From: Pelagicoccus mobilis
Lineage (GTDB): Bacteria > Verrucomicrobiota > Verrucomicrobiia > Opitutales > Opitutaceae
NCBI RefSeq assembly: GCF_016595505.1
Contig: NZ_JAENIL010000031.1
Location: 32,137 to 96,136 of the forward strand
Length of the DNA stretch: 64,000 nt
Direction: 5' to 3'
Shown here one piece after another: positions 15,929 through 24,489 of the stretch. The notes below the pieces were generated by a model. That model was not told where the DNA came from. It was given only the letters and a program-made list of their open reading frames with translations, and ran no database searches. Positions within the stretch are counted from its first letter, which is position 1; each line of letters starts with the position of its first letter. A program made the position numbers and the translations under genes.

Positions 15929-18900
15929 CTAGAACGAAATGTTAGCGCTGATGGTATAGCTTCTTGGTTCCAAGAAGTAGTAGAAAGATTTAACTTCATC
16001 TAAATCCGGATAGTAGCGAGACCCGAGCACCTGCTCATCATCGTTTTCGAGAGCATTGTTAACGTTTAGCTGAAGACGTACATCGGACTCACCCCACTTG
16101 AACTCGTAGCTAGCCATCGCATTGTAGATCGCATAGCTACCACCCCAGAAGGTGCGAGGATTTGGGTTCTCTACGGAGCCTGGGTCAACACCAAGGATTG
16201 CATCGCCCTTGTAGTTAACACCCGCTCCAACTGTAAGTCCCTTGAAGTTTCCGTCACTGAAACTGTACGCAGTAAAGAGATTTGCATTCTTCGGACGGTG
16301 ATTCACCTCACCAAGACCTTCACTCGCCTTAGTGAAAGTAAGGAACCCATCGAGTCCATTCACCAGATCTCCCACTGTGTTGTCACCAAGGAAACCAGGT
16401 TGCGATTCGAAGTCGTAGTTAAGGCTAGCGTTGGCCATCCAAGTGTCGCGATGCTTCGCCATATACGCCTCTAGTCCAGTACCGAGGTTTGCGGTAGTAG
16501 TCTCTCCGTCGCTGTAGTTGAAGGAGATTCTCCAGTTATCGACTGGGTTGGCTACCAATTCGAACTCTATACCAGAAGACGCTTGAGACTTTGTTTCCGA
16601 ACCGCCCACATGATGGCCAAGCGGGTTTTCCAAGTCTGTTTCCCAGAGAGGATCGCTTGGATCAGTACGGCCCGCCGCAGCGTTATCTATAGCAGTCCAA
16701 ATCGCGTTTATATAAATGGGTACGTTTCCACTACTTAAACCGGTTACCGCATTATCTTGCGATGTTTCGTAGTAGGCAACCGTAGCGTAGACTCTGTCGT
16801 TCACGTTCACCTTCACGCCAACATCACGCCCATTTCCCTTAAGCGGACCAATTTCCATGGATTCGCGAACCAGTTCATCCTCGAATCGCTTAGCGCCATT
16901 CTGCGTCATGAAGTTCGTGGACTTGTTGGCAAACACACGGAGCCAATCGGCACCTGGCACTTGGTAAACCAAGCCAACTGAATAAGTATCGTCACCATCC
17001 AGCGGTGATGTCCAAGCCTCTCCCAAGCCTAGGATTTCGTCGGGCATCGTTTCCGAGCGAGCTGCAGCACGGCCAGAAGCGGATGGATCGTCACGGCGGA
17101 TTCCGGCTGTCGTGATTAGGCGGTCGTTTAGCAGTCTGCTCTGTACAGCGAATGCCATGGAATCGATTTCGTATTCGCTGTATCCAGTATTTTGAACACG
17201 AAAGCCTGCTTCGAATTCATGTCCAAGACTTGGATCAGCCCCCCAGAGAATGCTCTTGGGCAAAGGAGTAGTCCACGGGTCCGGCATACCGCGGTCCGCT
17301 AGATTGGGCGAGAAGTAGTCCACGTGGAAGGAACGGCCTGGGTAATCGGTACCATTGAATATTTGATCGGTACGGCTACGGTTTGGCGATACATTGGTTT
17401 CCCGGCTCTGTTCGTAGAAGGAGGAAGTAGTCGAACGCTGGGCGAACGCCATCAGAGTGTGCTGACCAGCGCGGTCACCGAGATCAAGGTCATAGCTCGC
17501 GGTCACACGCATGTCTTCCTGCTTTTGGGTCCGATTCGTTTCCTGAGGGTAAGAGGTCATGATCGCCATGTCCTGCATCGGATTATTGATAAGCGAATCG
17601 AAGATCATCGTTCCGATACCAGGACCGGGCTCGCCACGCTCCGGGTGGTCGAGGATCAAGGTAGCGTCATATGTGCCATCGTTGTTGAACGTCGGCAAGG
17701 TGCTCATGATGTCCTTGTTGAACAAAATTCCATTGAATCCCAAGGTTGAGCGGTGGCGGCGGTCATTCGTCGATTCGTTCATCGTGAGATTGATATTCAA
17801 CTTCTGACCAATCCGCTGATCGATGGAGAACCCATAGGTCTCATAATCATTGAACTGACCTTCACCCGATCCACCCGGATTGAGGTTTCGGGGAAGAGAT
17901 GGATCGTTATAGAACTGAGGGATATCGAAGACGTTGACCGCACCCCCTGATTTACGGTAGTAGCGTTGGCCGAGCTGGCGAGTGCCCACTTCGATATACT
18001 TGCCTGCCAATGGGCCCGTTGTCATCAAGATAGTCGGAGTACCCAAGTGGTGCGAGCGACGCTCGAACTGGTCTGGATTATCCGGCGTCCAAAAGTCGGG
18101 CAACCCGTTGGAGTCCGGATTGATTCCGAAGCCCCACCAACCCGCTTGAGGAAGATTGTCTCGCTTCTGCGTGTAGTTGTCGTCGCCATCAGTCCAAGGC
18201 GACTCTGGCGTACCGTAGTCGAAGTAGTGAGAACCGTTGAACTCCCACTGCGTCACACCATCTACAGGCTGCCAAGGGCGCGCGCGATTCTGGTCGAGTT
18301 CACCCATCTCCAATCCGAAACGAAGCGTCGTCGAATCAGTAGGCCTGAATGTTGCCGCTAAGGCATAGCGCTCCTGGTCGTCCTTCGCAAAGTCCTTCCA
18401 GCCGTCCTTCTGCTGGTTCAGGTAATTGAAGCGAACACCGAGCTTATCTTCGATCAATACTTGGTTTGTATCCAAGGTATAGCGCTGAAGTCCATAACTA
18501 CCAAATTTCGCTCCAATCTCGTGATCCTCGGATTGAGTGGAAGCGCGCTTCGCTTGGATGTTAACGACGCCACCGGGACCTCCGATACCAAAGATCAATG
18601 AGTTCGGGCCGCGAGCCACCTCTACACGCTCAAGATTGAAGGAATCTGACGCGATAAGCGTGGGGAAGTAGTCACGCGTTGCCGCGACATTTCTGTATCC
18701 ACGAATCTGGAAATTGAACTCGTTGCCAACGAGGCCGTTTCCTGTCACCGCGCCAGCGTCAGTGGCGCCGCCACCGATATCGTTACCGGCATTGAGCCCG
18801 TAGACCATCGATTCATTGACGTTATCCGCGCCAATATCATCCAGGAACTGCTCCGTCATTACCGACAGAGCGACTGGAGTCTCCTCCAAAGAAGTCGCCA

Positions 18901-19090
18901 AACGACTGCCTGCGAGGGTAGCACCCGCACGGTAAACCTTGTCGTCATCGGCAGAAACCTCGAAGGGAGAGAGTTCGAATATTTCCTCTTCATCCGAAGA
19001 GTCATCTTGAGCGTAGGCCGACATGCCGACGCCAAGCGCCAAGAAACTTCCGAGCGCGTATCTAAACTTAGGTTTATTTAGATTAATCAT
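15929..19090 (-). CDS. TonB-dependent outer-membrane receptor
   Basis: 1053 residues from the ATG at 19090. I chose this over an upstream in-frame codon because a signal peptide (KFRYALGSFLALGVGMSAYA) follows directly. The mature start is acidic (DDSSDEEEIFELSPFEVSA), the hallmark of Opitutales receptors. The plug domain follows (SLEETPVALSVMTEQFLDDI, FQIRGYR, VARGPNSLIFG, GGPGGVVNI), then a 22-strand barrel ending in the aromatic-terminated YTISANISF. The plug and barrel resemble the siderophore-type rather than SusC class, though in this lineage such receptors also import glycans. Tandem operator-like sites lie about 127-149 bases upstream and a terminator lies downstream, so it is monocistronic. 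The likely role is import of the oligosaccharide used by this locus. Confidence 0.93.
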   Translation of the reverse strand: MINLNKPKFRYALGSFLALGVGMSAYAQDDSSDEEEIFELSPFEVSADDDKVYRAGATLAGSRLATSLEETPVALSVMTEQFLDDIGADNVNESMVYGLNAGNDIGGGATDAGAVTGNGLVGNEFNFQIRGYRNVAATRDYFPTLIASDSFNLERVEVARGPNSLIFGIGGPGGVVNIQAKRASTQSEDHEIGAKFGSYGLQRYTLDTNQVLIEDKLGVRFNYLNQQKDGWKDFAKDDQERYALAATFRPTDSTTLRFGLEMGELDQNRARPWQPVDGVTQWEFNGSHYFDYGTPESPWTDGDDNYTQKRDNLPQAGWWGFGINPDSNGLPDFWTPDNPDQFERRSHHLGTPTILMTTGPLAGKYIEVGTRQLGQRYYRKSGGAVNVFDIPQFYNDPSLPRNLNPGGSGEGQFNDYETYGFSIDQRIGQKLNINLTMNESTNDRRHRSTLGFNGILFNKDIMSTLPTFNNDGTYDATLILDHPERGEPGPGIGTMIFDSLINNPMQDMAIMTSYPQETNRTQKQEDMRVTASYDLDLGDRAGQHTLMAFAQRSTTSSFYEQSRETNVSPNRSRTDQIFNGTDYPGRSFHVDYFSPNLADRGMPDPWTTPLPKSILWGADPSLGHEFEAGFRVQNTGYSEYEIDSMAFAVQSRLLNDRLITTAGIRRDDPSASGRAAARSETMPDEILGLGEAWTSPLDGDDTYSVGLVYQVPGADWLRVFANKSTNFMTQNGAKRFEDELVRESMEIGPLKGNGRDVGVKVNVNDRVYATVAYYETSQDNAVTGLSSGNVPIYINAIWTAIDNAAAGRTDPSDPLWETDLENPLGHHVGGSETKSQASSGIEFELVANPVDNWRISFNYSDGETTTANLGTGLEAYMAKHRDTWMANASLNYDFESQPGFLGDNTVGDLVNGLDGFLTFTKASEGLGEVNHRPKNANLFTAYSFSDGNFKGLTVGAGVNYKGDAILGVDPGSVENPNPRTFWGGSYAIYNAMASYEFKWGESDVRLQLNVNNALENDDEQVLGSRYYPDLDEVKSFYYFLEPRSYTISANISF

Positions 19091-19216
19091 AGGGTATCTG
19101 ATAGGTTTGTCTAATCTGAGCAAGTAAGTGCCTACATTGGGTAGAGGTAATCGCTTGCGTGGAACAAGGCGCACAAAATCCCAATACTAACTCCGCTTAA
19201 CAACAAAACCGGTTAT

Positions 19217-19239
19217 TCATCCCGTAAACCTACCGTAAA
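19217..19239 (+). promoter_or_regulatory. Two tandem operator-like sites upstream of the TonB receptor
   Basis: TCATCCCGTAAA (19217-19228) and ACCTACCGTAAA (19228-19239) are offset by 11 bases, one helical turn, putting both half-sites on the same DNA face. Confidence 0.6.
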
Positions 19240-19266
19240 ATCGGAACAACAAAAGAGCCCAGGAAG

Positions 19267-19968
19267 CTACTCAAAATCGATCTCGTTCGGCACTATGACC
19301 TTCCTGACTGCACGAGCCCAGCGATCATAGCCCAGATCATTGAGGTGTATCCCGTCCTCCACGAAATAACGCTCCTTCGCAACCCCATCTCTCCCGATCA
19401 AGGCGTGCGCTACGTCGATAAAGTTCAACCGCTCGTCTTCCTCGCAGATCGCTTTCAACATGGCATTCGCTTTGACGGCCTGCGGCCAAACGGACGCTCG
19501 CGCAATACTCGGCTTGATCGAAATGACATAGACCCTCATCTCGCTGTTTTGCTCATGGCAGAGGCGTACAAAGTCCAGAAAGTCCCGAGCCACCACCACT
19601 GGCGTCTTCCCTTTCGCCACGTCGTTATCCCCCTCGTAGACCAAGACCGCACGCGGTTCATAGGCGGCCACCAAACGGTCGAAATAATGGATCGCATCGC
19701 TGAACTGACTTCCCCCAAAACCCATCGGCACCACGCTCAAAGGGGCTAGATCTTGCTCGATTCTCGGCGTCCACATCCGCATCGAGGAACTACCAACGCA
19801 GACGATCCCACCCTTCGAGATACCACGCTCGCGCGCCCTTTCCTCCAGTTCAGTCACCTCCTTCTCGAATCGGGTTGCATCTTGTCCAGCACCCCAGCTA
19901 CAGGCCAACGAGCAGCAGAAAATTGAAACGGCAATTCGGTAGAAAAAACGGTCAAAAACACGAGTCAT
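19267..19968 (-). CDS. Secreted SGNH/GDSL-type esterase
   Basis: 233 residues from the ATG at 19968; an in-frame ATG 16 codons upstream would bury the signal peptide (FFYRIAVSIFCCSLACSWGAG). SGNH blocks: VCVGSSSMRMW (block I, Ser), MGFGGSQFSDAIHYF (block II, Gly), YEGDNDVAKGK (block III, Asn) and VEDGIHLNDLGY (block V, Asp-x-x-His). Proteins of this type remove acetyl groups from polysaccharides or act as lipases; here an O-acetyl-glycan esterase is the natural guess. An exact operator consensus lies about 50 bases upstream, shared with the divergent glycosidase operon. Confidence 0.85.
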   Translation of the reverse strand: MTRVFDRFFYRIAVSIFCCSLACSWGAGQDATRFEKEVTELEERARERGISKGGIVCVGSSSMRMWTPRIEQDLAPLSVVPMGFGGSQFSDAIHYFDRLVAAYEPRAVLVYEGDNDVAKGKTPVVVARDFLDFVRLCHEQNSEMRVYVISIKPSIARASVWPQAVKANAMLKAICEEDERLNFIDVAHALIGRDGVAKERYFVEDGIHLNDLGYDRWARAVRKVIVPNEIDFE

Positions 19969-20016
19969 GGGAGGGAGGAAGAGCGACGCCCAAGCCCCGA
20001 ACAAACCCACAAGCAC

Positions 20017-20028
20017 TTATCCCGTAAA
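20017..20028 (+). promoter_or_regulatory. Operator-like site TTATCCCGTAAA upstream of the SGNH esterase
   Basis: Exact consensus TTATCCCGTAAA, in the same core context (CTTATCCCGTAAAG on the reading strand) as the 3064-3075 copy. It sits between the divergent esterase and glycosidase genes. Confidence 0.6.
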
Positions 20029-20058
20029 GCAATCGCTTCCGCGATTTATCGGACAGGC

Positions 20059-20070
20059 TTAACGGGTAAA
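20059..20070 (-). promoter_or_regulatory. Operator-like site (minus strand TTTACCCGTTAA) before the 20 kb operon
   Basis: TTAACGGGTAAA on the plus strand, 65 bases before the glycosidase start and 42 bases from the 20017 site, in the opposite orientation. Confidence 0.45.
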
Positions 20071-20135
20071 GGCCAGAGCAGCCACGACCTCACTCCCTTT
20101 TCGTTGCAGCCTGAACTCCCCATCACCTTCTCTCT

Positions 20136-22454
20136 ATGCCTGCTTACGACCCTCCAGGACAAATTGTCCTCCTTCACAATTCCTCCGGACTGCGAATCGA
20201 ATTCAACATCCAAGAGCGAGCCAGTTACCTCAACCTCTGGACTTCGCCCCTCGCGGGCAAATCGAACGACTACCGGGAACGCAACTTCAGCAATCGAGAC
20301 GACCATACAAGAGTCTTCGCTCGGATCTCGCTGCCAAATCTCACTCAAGCGAACTTCGTCATCTGCGACTATGATCCCACCCACACCGTCGTTCAGTTCA
20401 AAGATCAACGCCTCCATTTGTTGCCGCATCCGAGCGAATCGGCCTTAGCCGTTTGGACCGAACAAGCCCAGGCGATCGATTTCAAATCCCAATCAAGCGA
20501 CACCATCCACTCCCGTGACAGCGACCACTTCGCGATCGCTCACAGAGATCGCTGGCACGACTTCATCTTCACAGCCAGAATTGGCGACAAACGCTCCCGC
20601 TTCGTCCATCAGCTTCTAGGTGAAGAAGGGCGTAGCTCCTACGCGCGATTGAACTTGCACCCCCGGAGAAGCCTGATCCTTCACTCCGCTCTCGCAAGCG
20701 AACCCTGTGCCATCCCGCTCAAACTCGCAAGGCAGTCGATTACCGATCTGGAGAAAAAAGCGGAAGCCTCTCTCTCGCAGGCGCTCGATACAGGCAAGAT
20801 ACAACTACGCGGTCGCGACGAATGGGCCAACCTGCATGAGACCTGCCGGAAACATCTCTTTACTGCTCGTGACAAGTCCGGCGCCGTACGAGCCGCTCTC
20901 AGTCGAATCTACTACCTCATCTGGGTCCGTGACGGAGCGTTCATCGAAGCTAACATCGCCTACTCTGGCTGGTCGCACGGAGCCAACCTCTGGAAAACCT
21001 TCCTGCTCGCCAATCCCACTCGCATAGCAGACGGAGCCAGTAAAGGGAAAGCCTTCCTCATGCTCGTGAACCAGATCACGAAATGGGAAGAAGATGGCCT
21101 CTTCTACGCCGTCTGGTCCGCATTCTCAAGTATGACCCAATGGCGATGCGCTCCGACATCCGAGGAACTCGCTACCCTCGATGCCGCCACGGAATGGCTA
21201 GAAGACTATTGCTTCAATGCAGTCAAAGGACTCTTCGGAAGAAACTATGCATGCGAAACGCCGCTGATTGGATCACGAGATTTTGGATACGACAATGCAG
21301 TCGGTAATCCCACAGACACGCCTCCGCCCAAAGCTCACAACGGAGTAAATGCCCTCCTTTCCTACGATATTTATATCAACGAAATCGCATTTAGTTCGTA
21401 CTGCATGCTGGCCGCCATGCATGACGACCCAGAGAAAGCGGACAGCTATCTGACCAAGGCCAAAAACCTAAAAGCCCGTATGAAACGTTGGTACAAGAAA
21501 GGACTCCCCCCTTACGGCTACCTCCTCCTCGAAGACGGGCAGTTTTCACAGGAACCCGCTTACGGACTTGATCTCACCGACTACGTCTGGGCCTTCACCG
21601 CTCCGCCCATCAGCTCTCACCCCCATCGGCTTCCTGAAATCCGGGAAACCCTTCTGGCCGAATCCAAAGAGCACGCTCCTGAGTATTTCCTCAGCGGATA
21701 CTTCAGTCTGATCCGTTCCTTGGATACACTCTACGTCAACGAGTCCAAAATATCTCAGGCGATCGACTACGCGGTTCGGCAGTCCACTGAAGGTGGTTCT
21801 ACACTCGCCATGCCGTATGCCATAAAAGAAAAGTTGGATGTTTCAGACGGCGATCCTTGGCATGACGTACGCCCCCAATCCTTCAGCGCCGCCCCCTACC
21901 TATCGTGCCTTTCTAACCTTGTCCTGAGAGCGATGCCCTTCGGATTAGCTATTAGACCGAGCGGTATCGTACATAGCCTGACGAACTATCACTATCGCGA
22001 AACCAGCATCGATCTGATCAATCACTGCGGCCAAGTCGGCTTCTCATTCGAAATTCTGATCGATGGAGAAACGCTTCAGCATTCCCTCCAAATCCCTGAA
22101 TCACTCCTGGAAAACGAAAAGGTCACCGTAGAAATTAAAGAGGCCGATTCAGTCCCTTTTGGTCCTCTCCTCGTTTCATCAACCGTTCGACTGTCTTCAA
22201 TCAACGAAGAGGGAAGTAGAGTCGCGTACGTAGTCGATACCTTTGGATACAACACCCTGGAATTCGACGGAACAGGACTGCATTTCGAACTCTCTCCTTC
22301 TTCACCAGAACCGACTCCCGAACTAGAAATCCACAACACAAAGGACAGTACCTTCATCAGCTTCTGGGGACGAGGGCGTTACGAAATCGGTGTCGCACGA
22401 CGTGGAGAAGAAAACGAGATTTCTTCACCTCAAACTGCGACGTTCAAAGCCTAG
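20136..22454 (+). CDS. Probable six-hairpin ((alpha/alpha)6) glycosidase, family not recognised
   Basis: 772 residues, no signal peptide, so probably cytoplasmic. An N-terminal beta-rich region of about 220 residues leads to a helical region with repeated aromatic and acidic loops: YYLIWVRDGAFIEANIAYSGW, GLFYAVWSAFSSMTQWR, YDIYINEIAFSSYCMLAAM, EPAYGLDLTDYVWAF. A beta-rich C-terminal domain follows from about 590. The layout recalls inverting (alpha/alpha)6 glycosidases, with W-x-R-D-G as a candidate substrate-binding loop, but I cannot place it in a numbered GH family. It leads an operon (gaps of 20, 26, -4 and 23 bases) with an esterase, a GH78-like enzyme, a PepSY protein and a XylR regulator, and has an operator-like site upstream. 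Confidence 0.7.
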   Translation: MPAYDPPGQIVLLHNSSGLRIEFNIQERASYLNLWTSPLAGKSNDYRERNFSNRDDHTRVFARISLPNLTQANFVICDYDPTHTVVQFKDQRLHLLPHPSESALAVWTEQAQAIDFKSQSSDTIHSRDSDHFAIAHRDRWHDFIFTARIGDKRSRFVHQLLGEEGRSSYARLNLHPRRSLILHSALASEPCAIPLKLARQSITDLEKKAEASLSQALDTGKIQLRGRDEWANLHETCRKHLFTARDKSGAVRAALSRIYYLIWVRDGAFIEANIAYSGWSHGANLWKTFLLANPTRIADGASKGKAFLMLVNQITKWEEDGLFYAVWSAFSSMTQWRCAPTSEELATLDAATEWLEDYCFNAVKGLFGRNYACETPLIGSRDFGYDNAVGNPTDTPPPKAHNGVNALLSYDIYINEIAFSSYCMLAAMHDDPEKADSYLTKAKNLKARMKRWYKKGLPPYGYLLLEDGQFSQEPAYGLDLTDYVWAFTAPPISSHPHRLPEIRETLLAESKEHAPEYFLSGYFSLIRSLDTLYVNESKISQAIDYAVRQSTEGGSTLAMPYAIKEKLDVSDGDPWHDVRPQSFSAAPYLSCLSNLVLRAMPFGLAIRPSGIVHSLTNYHYRETSIDLINHCGQVGFSFEILIDGETLQHSLQIPESLLENEKVTVEIKEADSVPFGPLLVSSTVRLSSINEEGSRVAYVVDTFGYNTLEFDGTGLHFELSPSSPEPTPELEIHNTKDSTFISFWGRGRYEIGVARRGEENEISSPQTATFKA

Positions 22455-22474
22455 CGAGTTACTTTCGGAAGAAC

Positions 22475-24463
22475 ATGTCCAAAACCTACTGCTCTCTCAT
22501 CCTCGCTTCGTTTGTCGCGTCGATCCTATCAACCGCCTTTGGAACCCCCAAACTCCCGCCCTATTTTTCCGACCATATGGTCCTTCAACGGGAAACGCCC
22601 GTCATCCTTTCTGGATACGCGGATCCTTCCAGCGATGTACACGCGCAATTGGACTCCTTGGAAACACGGCAACGTCTCAGCGTGCAGACTGACGCAGACG
22701 GAAACTTCAAAGTCGAATTCCCATCCTTGCCTGCGGGTGGCCCCTACACCCTCACCCTCGAAGACCCTTCGGGAAAAGCGATCTACAACAACATTCTAGT
22801 CGGCGACGTCTGGCTCTGCTCCGGACAGTCAAATATGGAATGGAGACTCGAAGCGACCCAAAACGCCCAAGACGAAATCGTTCGTTCTCATCACCCGCAC
22901 CTCCGCTTTTTCAAGGTTCCGCACGCCATGAGCAACACGCCTCATACCACGCTTGCAGCAGGACCTTGGCAACCATCCTCCCCCGACAGCGCCCAAAACT
23001 TTTCAGCAGTCGGATACTATTTCGGAAAGGAGATACAACAACGCACAGGCGTACCCATCGGTTTAATACAATCAACTTGGGGGGGCACGGAAATCCATCT
23101 ATGGATCAACAAATCCGCCTTCGCCTCAGTCCCAGAGCTGCACTACTATCTCGATAAAAACACGAGCAGACGCCCGTTAGACACCCTCGAAATCGAACGC
23201 ATCGATAAACTGCTTGGCACCCTCGACCGCCCAGCTGATGCCCCGCCATTAAGAGCTCTCAAACGCGGCGTCGCCCACCCAAAGAATCCCGGGCATCTCT
23301 ACAATGCCATGATCCACCCTCTCATCCCCTTTCCAATCAAGGGCGTGATCTGGTATCAAGGCGAGGCTAACGCCCACCTCGCGGGTGAATACCAAAGCCT
23401 CTTCCCGCTTCTTATTAACAGCTGGCGTGATGAAAGAGGACAGAACGAACTCCCCTTCTACTTTGTCCAACTCGCAAACTATAGGAAACGTCAAGAGGAG
23501 CCAATCGAGAGCGACTGGGCAGCCCTCAGAGAGGCCCAAGATAAAACGCTCGATCTTCCTGCCACAGGACAAGCGATAGCTATCGATATCGGCGATGCCA
23601 AAGATATACACCCTCGCAACAAAAGAGATGTCGGAAAACGCCTCGCCCGTCATGCATTGAAAAACGAATACGGCGTCGAACTTTCCTCCGATGGCCCCCG
23701 ACTCGCGAAGGTCGAAAAAGAAGGAAACGCCCTGCGTCTCAGTTTCGACAATGTCGACTCCGGGCTGATCCTCCAGGGTGATACGCAAAGAGCGTTCTCG
23801 ATTTCAAGCGAGGACGGTCCTTTCGAATGGGCTGAGGTTCGACGAGAGGGCAACCGACTTCTCATCAGCTCAGATAAAGTAGCCGACCCTAGCTACCTGC
23901 GATACGCTTGGGCCGACAATCCTCCATCGCCCTTGTACAACGGCGATGGTCTTCCCGCCTCTCCTTTCCGCACGGATCAACGACCTTTGCCATCCGACGA
24001 TCGTCACTGGATCACCCCTAGCAAACATGTCGAATTCGATACCGCTCTCGAGTTCATCGACAAAGCCGAGTGGACTCCCTACGGAAGCGCTCGGATCGCC
24101 GTCTCCAGTTACCAACACGGAAACTCCACCCTAAACCTGATCGATGGCGACACAGACACCCGCTGGTCTACTGAGGGTCTAGACCGAAAGTTAATGGTCG
24201 ATCTTACAGATTTGACGCTATGCGATCATATAGGCCTGCAGCTTTACAATGGAGACAAACGCCAAACTCTCCTCAAAGTTGAATACTCAAAGGATGGTCA
24301 AGAGTGGACCGAATCCTTCTTCGGGCTTAGCTCAGGCACCAGCTCCGACCTAGAGAATTTTCCAGTATCCGACACGCCGATACGGTACATACAAGTCACA
24401 TTTTTCGGCAATACATCCAACCTTTGGAACAGCATCACCGAACTTTTACTTCCCACGCGTTAA
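22475..24463 (+). CDS. Sialate O-acetylesterase-type (SASA) carbohydrate esterase
   Basis: 662 residues with a signal peptide (YCSLILASFVASILSTAFG). N-terminal beta domain (LPPYFSDHMVLQRETPV), then the SASA/SGNH catalytic domain: GDVWLCSGQSNMEWR with nucleophile S119, then VGYYFGKEIQQRTGVPIGLI and GVIWYQGEANAH. A further conserved aromatic/acid region (DWAALREAQDKTL, AIDIGDAKDIHPRNK) supplies the Asp-x-x-His. The last about 140 residues look like an F5/8 type C (discoidin) carbohydrate-binding module (DGDTDTRWSTEG). The family removes O-acetyl groups from sialic acid or, in environmental bacteria, from plant or algal glycans. It acts outside the cytoplasm, unlike its operon neighbours. Confidence 0.9.
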   Translation: MSKTYCSLILASFVASILSTAFGTPKLPPYFSDHMVLQRETPVILSGYADPSSDVHAQLDSLETRQRLSVQTDADGNFKVEFPSLPAGGPYTLTLEDPSGKAIYNNILVGDVWLCSGQSNMEWRLEATQNAQDEIVRSHHPHLRFFKVPHAMSNTPHTTLAAGPWQPSSPDSAQNFSAVGYYFGKEIQQRTGVPIGLIQSTWGGTEIHLWINKSAFASVPELHYYLDKNTSRRPLDTLEIERIDKLLGTLDRPADAPPLRALKRGVAHPKNPGHLYNAMIHPLIPFPIKGVIWYQGEANAHLAGEYQSLFPLLINSWRDERGQNELPFYFVQLANYRKRQEEPIESDWAALREAQDKTLDLPATGQAIAIDIGDAKDIHPRNKRDVGKRLARHALKNEYGVELSSDGPRLAKVEKEGNALRLSFDNVDSGLILQGDTQRAFSISSEDGPFEWAEVRREGNRLLISSDKVADPSYLRYAWADNPPSPLYNGDGLPASPFRTDQRPLPSDDRHWITPSKHVEFDTALEFIDKAEWTPYGSARIAVSSYQHGNSTLNLIDGDTDTRWSTEGLDRKLMVDLTDLTLCDHIGLQLYNGDKRQTLLKVEYSKDGQEWTESFFGLSSGTSSDLENFPVSDTPIRYIQVTFFGNTSNLWNSITELLLPTR

Positions 24464-24489
24464 TCAATCGATTGGGACCCTAAACTTGC

